Positions 57,833 through 64,000 of a stretch of DNA of 64,000 bases are shown piece by piece (position 1 is the stretch's first letter; every line of letters begins with the position of its first letter). Source of the stretch: Prosthecodimorpha staleyi (lineage in GTDB: Bacteria > Pseudomonadota > Alphaproteobacteria > Rhizobiales > Ancalomicrobiaceae); the NCBI RefSeq assembly GCF_018729455.1, contig NZ_JAHHZF010000001.1:378902-442901 (forward strand). Direction: 5' to 3'. A program made the position numbers and the translations under genes. The notes under the pieces were generated by a model that saw nothing but the letters and a program-made list of their open reading frames with translations, had not been told where the DNA came from and ran no database searches.

Positions 57833-58576
57833 TTGCGCCTCGCCCTCATCGCCGACATCCATGGCAATGCCCTCGCCCTCGAGGCGGTGATCGCCGATCT
57901 GGCCGACACGGCGCCCGATCTGGTCGTCAATCTCGGCGACTGCCTGTCCGGCCCGCTGCTGCCGGCCGAGACGGCGGACCAGCTGATCGATCTCGGCTGG
58001 GTGACGGTCCGCGGCAATCACGACCGGCATCTGCTCGAACAGGCCGCCGACGCGATGGGTCCGTCCGACCGCTTCGCCCATGACCGGATCGACGACGGGC
58101 ATCGCGACTGGCTCGGCACCCTTCCGGCCAGCCTGCGCGTCGAGGGCGAGATCCTGCTCTGCCACGGCACGCCGACATCGGACGACAGCTATCTGGTCGA
58201 GACCGTGACGGCCCTCGGCCCGATCGGCGCGGGCGGCGACGAGATCGACCGGCGGCTCGGCGGCATCATGGCGACGCTGATCGCCTGCGGCCACAGCCAC
58301 CGCCCCGGCATCTACCGGCTGCCGACCGGGCGCACCGTGGTCAACCCGGGCAGCGTCGGCCTGCCGGCCTATCGCGACGAGACGCCGGTTCCGCACGCCA
58401 TGGCGGTCGGCAGCCCGCATGCGCGCTACGCCATCATCGAGCGCGGCCGCGAGGGCGAGTGGTGCGCCACCTTCCGGGTCCTCGAATATGACTGGGACCA
58501 GGCCGCCGCCCTCGCCCGTCGCGCCGGGCGCCCGGACTGGGCCGAGGCTCTGGCGACCGGCTGGATCGCCGGCTGA
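57833..58576 (+). CDS. metallophosphoesterase (YfcE-like), 247 aa
   Basis: Calcineurin-like phosphoesterase with the full set of metal-binding motifs: ALIADIHGN at the N-terminus, VNLGDC, VRGNHDRH, CHGTP, and ACGHSHRP near residue 147. The family cleaves phosphodiesters or phosphomonoesters of varied substrates. Translation appears to start at TTG 57833, which has GGAG 7 bases upstream; no in-frame ATG gives a full first motif. It is 68 bases after the iron-permease-like gene. Confidence 0.9.
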   Translation: MRLALIADIHGNALALEAVIADLADTAPDLVVNLGDCLSGPLLPAETADQLIDLGWVTVRGNHDRHLLEQAADAMGPSDRFAHDRIDDGHRDWLGTLPASLRVEGEILLCHGTPTSDDSYLVETVTALGPIGAGGDEIDRRLGGIMATLIACGHSHRPGIYRLPTGRTVVNPGSVGLPAYRDETPVPHAMAVGSPHARYAIIERGREGEWCATFRVLEYDWDQAAALARRAGRPDWAEALATGWIAG

Positions 58577-58668
58577 CCGCGACGGGCGGCGCGGGACCGA
58601 TGCGGGTCACGCCCGGCGCGGGGCCGGATCGCGCGCGGCCATCCGGCACCCGTCTCGGCAGTCCGGCG

Positions 58669-59442
58669 TCAGCGGTCCAGCGTCGGTTCGAGCATGCGGC
58701 GGACGCCCTCGCGCAGGTAGAGCGCATCGAGACCGACCGCGATGATCCGGTAGCCGAGATCCGCCATCGCGCGGGCGCGCACGCCGGAGACCGTGAAGAT
58801 CGCCGGCACCTTGCCCTTGGCCTGGGTCACCTTGAGGATGTGGCGGATCGGCTCGTCCAGGAAGGCGGCATCGCCGTCGACCACCTGGCCGTTGGAGAGG
58901 GTCAGCGACAGGTCGGACGGGCCGACGAAGATGCCGTCGATGCCGTCGACATCGAGAATCGCCTCCAGATTGTCGAGCGCCTCGCGCGTCTCGATCATGG
59001 CGAGCGACAGGGTCTCGCCGTTGGCGCGCTGCAGATAGGCCGCCGCGCTGGCGTCCCCGGTCAGCATCATGGCCCGGGTCGGCCCCCAGCTGCGCTTGCC
59101 GATGGGGGGATATTTCATGGCGTCCGCGAAGGCGCGGGCATCCGCGACCGTATTGACCATCGGGGCGATCACCGCCTGCGCGCCCATGTCGAGCGCCCGG
59201 CTGGCCATGGCGAAATCGCCGACCGGCACGCGCACGATGACCGGCACGCCGGCGGCCGAGACCGAGCCGATCGCGCGCATCACCGAGACCGGATCGTGCA
59301 GCCCATGCTGCATGTCCAGATTGACGGCGCCGAATCCGCCCCGGGCGATCGTCTCGGCGACCAGCGGGTCCGGATTGCCGACCCAGCCGAGATAGACGGT
59401 TTCGCCCGCGCGGACGGTTTCGATGAGGGACTTCGACGCCAT
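58669..59442 (-). CDS. HpcH/HpaI aldolase/citrate lyase family protein, 257 aa
   Basis: Class II metal-dependent aldolase of the HpcH/HpaI fold, which cleaves or condenses 2-oxo-3-deoxy acids with pyruvate. The N-terminal block is VYLGWVGNPDPLVAETIARG, then NLDMQHGLHD, where the family usually has D-x-E-H-G. The catalytic Arg region is VPVIVRVPVG. GIDGIFVGPSDLSLTLSNG is a strong signature. The start at 59440-59442 matches homologues. The substrate is not predictable; no linked catabolic genes are seen. Confidence 0.9.
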   Translation of the reverse strand: MASKSLIETVRAGETVYLGWVGNPDPLVAETIARGGFGAVNLDMQHGLHDPVSVMRAIGSVSAAGVPVIVRVPVGDFAMASRALDMGAQAVIAPMVNTVADARAFADAMKYPPIGKRSWGPTRAMMLTGDASAAAYLQRANGETLSLAMIETREALDNLEAILDVDGIDGIFVGPSDLSLTLSNGQVVDGDAAFLDEPIRHILKVTQAKGKVPAIFTVSGVRARAMADLGYRIIAVGLDALYLREGVRRMLEPTLDR

Positions 59443-59744
59443 GCTGCTTCCTCCGACGCCGGTCGACCGGCGTTCATGCTCTTTTCGAAAGGGATGCCTT
59501 CGACCCGGACGATCCGGCCCCCGCACCCGATGTCGGTGTTCCCGACCCGCTGGTACGCGACTTCCGCCATGCCAATCGTGTGCGGATCTCCGACCCGAAG
59601 CCGAAGTCGTCCGTTCGGGCGGATGGTAGGGTGCCCGGCCCGGTCGCGGCAAGCGCGTCGACCGATATGGGAGGGGATGGACGGCATGCAAAAAAACCCG
59701 CCGGCTGGACCGGCGGGTTTGCTGACGGTGATCGGACCGAATGG
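59443..59744. other. intergenic region with a minus-strand terminator
   Basis: About 300 bases upstream of the aldolase gene and downstream of the DUF1476 gene. Apart from the terminator at 59691-59720 I see no gene or conserved element; the aldolase promoter should lie in the part nearest 59450-59550. Confidence 0.4.
59691..59720 (-). terminator. intrinsic terminator of the ATPase zeta-subunit gene
   Basis: On the minus strand an 11-bp perfect stem (aaacccgccgg and ccggcgggttt, at 59694-59704 and 59710-59720) with a 5-base loop is followed by a T-tract (the A run at 59691-59696). It lies 24 bases after the stop of the gene at 59745. Confidence 0.9.
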
Positions 59745-60065
59745 TCAGCCGGCCCGGATCTGCTCGACGGCGACGGCCATCAGTTCGTCCATCTGGCGCC
59801 GGATCTGGTGATCGGACTGTTCGATCTTGGCGGCGTCGAGATCGGCGCGGATCTTGCGGAACACGTCCTCCTCGCCGGGTTCGTCGAAATCGGCGCGAAC
59901 CACCTCGCGGGCATATTCCTCGGCCTTCTCACCGGAGAGGCCAAGATGTCCGGCGGCCCACAGTCCGATAAGCTTGTTGCGGCGGGCAGTGGCCTTGAAC
60001 CGAAGTTCCTCGTCGTGCGCGAACTTCTTCTCGAAGCCCTCTTCACGGCGGTCAAAGGTCGTCAT
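59745..60065 (-). CDS. DUF1476 protein, F1Fo-ATPase inhibitor zeta subunit, 106 aa
   Basis: Four-helix protein. In Paracoccus the homologous zeta subunit inserts its N-terminus into F1 and blocks ATP hydrolysis. The family start MTTFDRREEGFEKKFAHDEE is exact. RRNKLIGLWAAGHLGLSGEK and the C-terminal helix IRRQMDELMAVAVEQI are also typical. ATG at 60063-60065 is clear. It is divergent from purC, a neighbourhood I recall from other alphaproteobacteria. It ends with a strong terminator. Confidence 0.92.
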   Translation of the reverse strand: MTTFDRREEGFEKKFAHDEELRFKATARRNKLIGLWAAGHLGLSGEKAEEYAREVVRADFDEPGEEDVFRKIRADLDAAKIEQSDHQIRRQMDELMAVAVEQIRAG

Positions 60066-60461
60066 GTCCGTCTCTCCTGGAAACATCGCGGCCCACACCC
60101 CAGATAAGGGGCAGCGGTTGCGGCTTGGATAGCCTCCCTGACAGATAAGATCAACGTGGCGCGGATTAAGCGGGGGGCAGGAAAAAGTCTGATCGCCGCG
60201 CCGTCTCCGGATAGCGGGTGTGCTGCCACTGCTTCGGAGGTGAACATTGTGGTTCTGGAGCCGATCGGGTAGTGTGCGCCCATGTGCGCGCGGGACCGGT
60301 TGGAGATTCCATCCGCCCGCGCGTCGTACTTCGCAGAGGTGCAACCACGCGAGGCTCGATCGACACTGTGGAAGTCGGGCCACCGCGCGCAAGACCAGCG
60401 CCTGCACCGAACGGAGATCTCATTCGGTATGGATTTTCTCGAGAGACCACGGTACGTCCCC
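60066..60461. other. divergent intergenic region between the zeta-subunit gene and purC
   Basis: About 395 bases. It should carry both promoters. A frame open from 60282 into purC has no conserved sequence before the purC start. I see no riboswitch signature or small gene. Confidence 0.45.
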
Positions 60462-61226
60462 ATGAGTCGTCGTCGTCGCATCTATGAAGGCAAGGCCAAG
60501 ATCCTCTATGAAGGGCCCGAGCCGGGCACGCTCATCCAGCACTTCAAGGACGACGCGACCGCGTTCAACAACAAGAAGCACGCGGTCATCGACGGAAAGG
60601 GCGTCCTCAACAACCGGATTTCGGAGTTCATCTTCACGCAGCTGAACTCGCTGGGCGTTCCGACGCATTTCATCAAGCGTCTGAACATGCGCGAGCAGCT
60701 GATCCGCGAAGTCGAGATCGTGCCGCTCGAAGTGGTCGTGCGCAATGTCGCCGCCGGTTCGCTGTCGACCCGTCTCGGCATCCCGGAAGGGACCGCCCTG
60801 CCGCGCTCGATCATCGAGTTCTATTACAAGAACGACGAGCTCGGCGACCCGATGGTCTCCGAGGAACACATCACGGCGTTCGGCTGGGCGAGCCCGCAGG
60901 ACATCGACGACATCATGGCGCTGGCGATTCGCGTCAACGACTTCCTGTCCGGCCTGTTCCTCGGCGTCGGCATCCGCCTCGTCGACTTCAAGATCGAGTT
61001 CGGCCGGCTCTGGGAAGGCGACATGATGCGCATCGTGCTCGCCGACGAGATCTCGCCGGATTCCTGCCGGCTCTGGGACCAGAGCTCCGGCGAAAAGCTC
61101 GACAAGGACCGCTTCCGCCGCGATTTGGGCGGCATGCTCGAAGCCTATCAGGAGGTCGCGCGCCGTCTCGGCATCCTGAACGACAACGAGCGCAACCAGA
61201 CCGCGGGCCCGACCCTGGTCCAGTAG
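60462..61226 (+). CDS. purC: phosphoribosylaminoimidazole-succinocarboxamide synthase, 254 aa
   Basis: Makes SAICAR from CAIR, aspartate and ATP in purine synthesis. The N-terminus [20 protein letters not shown], then FKDDATAFN, is conserved. The active-site blocks [20 protein letters not shown] and [20 protein letters not shown], plus [12 protein letters not shown], are intact. ATG 60462 (MSRRRR) is chosen by homology; an upstream ATG at 60429 is in frame but less likely. It is followed by a hairpin with T-tract before purS. Confidence 0.97.
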   Translation: MSRRRRIYEGKAKILYEGPEPGTLIQHFKDDATAFNNKKHAVIDGKGVLNNRISEFIFTQLNSLGVPTHFIKRLNMREQLIREVEIVPLEVVVRNVAAGSLSTRLGIPEGTALPRSIIEFYYKNDELGDPMVSEEHITAFGWASPQDIDDIMALAIRVNDFLSGLFLGVGIRLVDFKIEFGRLWEGDMMRIVLADEISPDSCRLWDQSSGEKLDKDRFRRDLGGMLEAYQEVARRLGILNDNERNQTAGPTLVQ

Positions 61227-61261
61227 TCGATTTCTCGTGAATCGAACGCCCGGCACGGATC

Positions 61262-61293
61262 GAGGCGGCGCGAATGGCGCCGCCTCTTTCGTT
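61262..61293 (+). terminator. intrinsic terminator after purC
   Basis: A perfect 10-bp stem (gaggcggcgc at 61262-61271, gcgccgcctc at 61277-61286), a 5-base loop and tttcgttt. It lies 35 bases after purC and 200 bases before purS, so purSQ may have their own promoter. Confidence 0.78.
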
Positions 61294-61493
61294 TCCCGAC
61301 CGGCATCGGCATCGACCGCCGCTGCGCGTCCACCCTTCCGCACGACGCGGCCGCGCTCGGGAAGTCGGCCCGCGGCGCGGTGCGGCGCTTGCCTCGCCGG
61401 ATGCCGGCATGCTACGGGCCGCTTCGGTCGGGGCCGCGCGCATATCCCACGAGCCATGCCGCGCCGGCCCGCCCCAGTCGAAGGATCCGCTCC

Positions 61494-61733
61494 ATGAAAG
61501 CCCGCATCACCGTCATGCTCAAGAACGGCGTTCTCGATCCGCAGGGCAAGGCGATCCAGGGTGCGCTGTCGAGCCTGGGCTTTTCCGGGGTCGAGGATGT
61601 CCGCCAGGGCAAGGTGATCGAGATCGAACTCGCCACGGCCGATGCGGACGCCGCCCGCCGCGATCTCGATGCCATGTGCCAGAAGCTCATCGCCAATACG
61701 GTGATCGAGACCTATCGCATCGAACTCGCCTGA
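61494..61733 (+). CDS. purS: phosphoribosylformylglycinamidine synthase subunit PurS, 79 aa
   Basis: Small structural subunit that bridges PurL and PurQ in the three-part FGAM synthase of Gram-positives and alphaproteobacteria. The family start [20 protein letters not shown] is exact, and [20 protein letters not shown] and [12 protein letters not shown] follow. It is 13 bases before purQ and cotranscribed with it. Confidence 0.96.
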   Translation: MKARITVMLKNGVLDPQGKAIQGALSSLGFSGVEDVRQGKVIEIELATADADAARRDLDAMCQKLIANTVIETYRIELA

Positions 61734-61746
61734 CGGAGGCATCGCC

Positions 61747-62439
61747 ATGAAGTCCGCCGTCGTCGTCTTCCCCGGCATCAATCGCGAACGCGACATGGCC
61801 AAGGCCCTGGAACTCGCCTCCGGGGTCAAGCCGCACATGATCTGGCACGCCGAAACCGAACTGCCGGATGTCGATGTCGTCGCCGTGCCGGGCGGCTTCT
61901 CCTATGGCGACTATCTGCGCTGCGGAGCCATCGCGGCGCGCGCGCCGATCATGGACGCGATCCAGCGCCATGCCGCGCGCGGCGGCTATGTCATCGGCGT
62001 CTGCAACGGCTTCCAGATCCTGACCGAGGCGGGCCTGCTGCCGGGCGCGCTCCTGCGCAACGCCTCGCTCAAATTCGCCTGCAAGGTGGTGCGCCTGCGC
62101 GTCGACAATGCCGAAACCGCCTTCTCCAACGCCTATGCGGCCGGCGCGGTGATCCGCAACCCGATCGCCCATGGCGAGGGCAACTATTTCGCCGATGCCG
62201 AGGCGGTCGCCCGCCTCGAAGGCGAAGGCCGGGTCGTGTTCCGCTATTGCGACGCGGCCGGCGAGACCACCATGGCGGCCGATCCGAACGGCTCGCTCAA
62301 CCACATCGCCGGCATCCTCAACGAGCGCGGCAACGTCCTCGGCATGATGCCGCATCCGGAGGATTTCGTGGAGCCGCTGCACGGCTGCACCGAGGGCCGC
62401 GGCATTTTCGACAGCCTGGTCCGCGCCGTCGCCGCCTGA
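61747..62439 (+). CDS. purQ: phosphoribosylformylglycinamidine synthase subunit PurQ, 230 aa
   Basis: Class I glutamine amidotransferase subunit that supplies ammonia to PurL. The start [20 protein letters not shown] is conserved. [18 protein letters not shown] precedes the nucleophile Cys in [13 protein letters not shown]. The His/Glu of the triad are in [11 protein letters not shown] near the C-terminus. In this genome purL does not follow directly; an opposed Uma2-family gene is interposed. Confidence 0.97.
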   Translation: MKSAVVVFPGINRERDMAKALELASGVKPHMIWHAETELPDVDVVAVPGGFSYGDYLRCGAIAARAPIMDAIQRHAARGGYVIGVCNGFQILTEAGLLPGALLRNASLKFACKVVRLRVDNAETAFSNAYAAGAVIRNPIAHGEGNYFADAEAVARLEGEGRVVFRYCDAAGETTMAADPNGSLNHIAGILNERGNVLGMMPHPEDFVEPLHGCTEGRGIFDSLVRAVAA

Positions 62440-62490
62440 GCGCGATCCGCCGCGGCATCCGCCGGGCGGTTGCCCATTCCGTCGGGTCCC

Positions 62491-63090
62491 TCAGTAGGGC
62501 CCGACGATTTCTTTCACATTCTCGTAGATTTCGGCGAGCGTCAGCGAGACGCCGAGCGTGGCGATCTCGGCCACGTCCTCGGGCGCGTGGAAGCGTGTCC
62601 GCATCCAATCGGCCTCGCCACGCGTCAGCACCGTCAAGTCCATCCGATCCTGCGCGACGAGCAGGTAATGCTGCACGGTCGGAACGCGGAAATAGGCTTC
62701 CGCCTTGTCGTAGCGATCCTTTTCGCCGGTGCTGCGCGACAGGACCTCGACCAGGAGGACCGGATCGGTCATCTCCTTCTGGTCGAGAACGCGCGGCCCG
62801 CAGCGCACCGCGATGTCCGGACAGACCGACATGTCGATCGCTTCGGACACGACGGGCACATTCGTGGTGTAGACGCGGCATGTCGAACTCCTGGCCTGGA
62901 GTTCGGACCGCAGCACGACGGCAAGATTGACCACGATCTCGTTATGCGCCAGCGAGCCGCCGGTCATCATCTTGTGGATGATCCCGTCGATCAGCTCCCA
63001 CTTTTCGTTGGGCGGCGCGTTGAGCTCCATTTCCTGGAACTCGTGGAGCGACCACCGATCCGGGCGACGTCGGCGTTGCGGCGTGTCCAT
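62491..63090 (-). CDS. Uma2 family (DUF820) putative PD-(D/E)XK nuclease, 199 aa
   Basis: Restriction-endonuclease-fold protein of the Uma2/DUF820 family, abundant in cyanobacteria and scattered elsewhere; the biological role is unknown. ERWELIDG-like EKWELIDGIIHKM, MTGGSLAHNEIVVNLAVVL and CPDIAVRC then DPVLLVEVLSRST give the PD...ExK-like core. KDRYDKAEAYFRVPTVQHYL follows. ATG 63088-63090 has GAGAGG about 8 bases upstream and is preferred to GTG 63117. It is antisense between purQ and purL, genes usually contiguous, which suggests insertion. Confidence 0.88.
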   Translation of the reverse strand: MDTPQRRRRPDRWSLHEFQEMELNAPPNEKWELIDGIIHKMMTGGSLAHNEIVVNLAVVLRSELQARSSTCRVYTTNVPVVSEAIDMSVCPDIAVRCGPRVLDQKEMTDPVLLVEVLSRSTGEKDRYDKAEAYFRVPTVQHYLLVAQDRMDLTVLTRGEADWMRTRFHAPEDVAEIATLGVSLTLAEIYENVKEIVGPY

Positions 63091-63236
63091 GCGGCACCTC
63101 TCAGGCAACGATACCACGGAAAAGGCCGCGCTCCGAAGCCCGGATGCGCCCGGAACCGCGCCGAAAGGTTTACCTCGATGCCGCGACCCATTATGTGAAC
63201 GGCTAAGGGCCGCCGCGGCCGCAGAGATCGTTTCTC

Positions 63237-64000
<764 letters not shown>

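Overview
This 64-kb window comes from a high-GC alphaproteobacterium, most likely a member of Hyphomicrobiales (Rhizobiales). The evidence is the gene order pcm-tolC-popZ-valS, a PopZ-type pole organiser, an F1-ATPase zeta-subunit gene beside purC-purS-purQ-purL, an OpgC protein, a one-piece aerobic indolepyruvate oxidoreductase and a long LivM. I cannot name the genus from sequence alone. Nearly all genes share the same GC-rich codon use. The clear exception is one A+T-rich membrane-protein gene at 2243-2818. I saw no rRNA, prophage, insertion sequence or CRISPR array. The only tRNA found is tRNA-Cys.

Layout. 1-6.7 kb (minus): valS (3' end cut by the window), a low-GC islet, popZ, tolC and pcm. 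7-13 kb: tRNA-Cys, a chemoreceptor, small envelope ORFs, a SolA-like FAD oxidase, and an acetylpolyamine deacetylase translationally coupled to a GNAT acetyltransferase. 12.8-18.5 kb (minus): ynfA (with a stop at codon 2), a ThDP enzyme, opgC, a TTC38-like TPR protein and a secreted esterase. 18.6-24 kb: a run of exported proteins. It holds two tandem related Cys-containing proteins coupled to a SCO protein, two further secreted proteins, a possible 43-residue peptide, a multicopper-oxidase fold with a partly destroyed copper site, and a small cytochrome c. 24-27 kb (minus): moxR and coxE separated by a ParDE-type toxin-antitoxin pair. 27-29 kb: a PcaB-like lyase and a flavin reductase.

29.8-35.9 kb is a full branched-chain amino-acid ABC operon (livH-livM-livG-livF, a small membrane protein, then the binding protein) ending in a strong terminator. 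36-43 kb is a vitamin B12/cobinamide uptake operon: cobalamin riboswitch, TonB-dependent receptor, BtuF, BtuC, BtuD, CbiZ and a TonB-like protein, with most junctions overlapping by ATGA. 43-48 kb holds an MFS transporter, a P1-family aminopeptidase and a second chemoreceptor. 48-55.7 kb holds indolepyruvate ferredoxin oxidoreductase with a divergent Lrp regulator, a membrane protein, a DadA-like dehydrogenase and a DUF2259-like secreted protein; together these suggest amino-acid catabolism. 55.8-64 kb is mostly purine synthesis: purB, then purC, purS, purQ and the start of purL, with an opposed Uma2-family gene between purQ and purL.

The points most worth a second look are the exported redox/copper-like cluster at 18.6-24 kb with its degenerate multicopper oxidase, the toxin-antitoxin pair inside moxR-coxE, the dedicated cobinamide salvage operon, and the stop codon at position 2 of ynfA.
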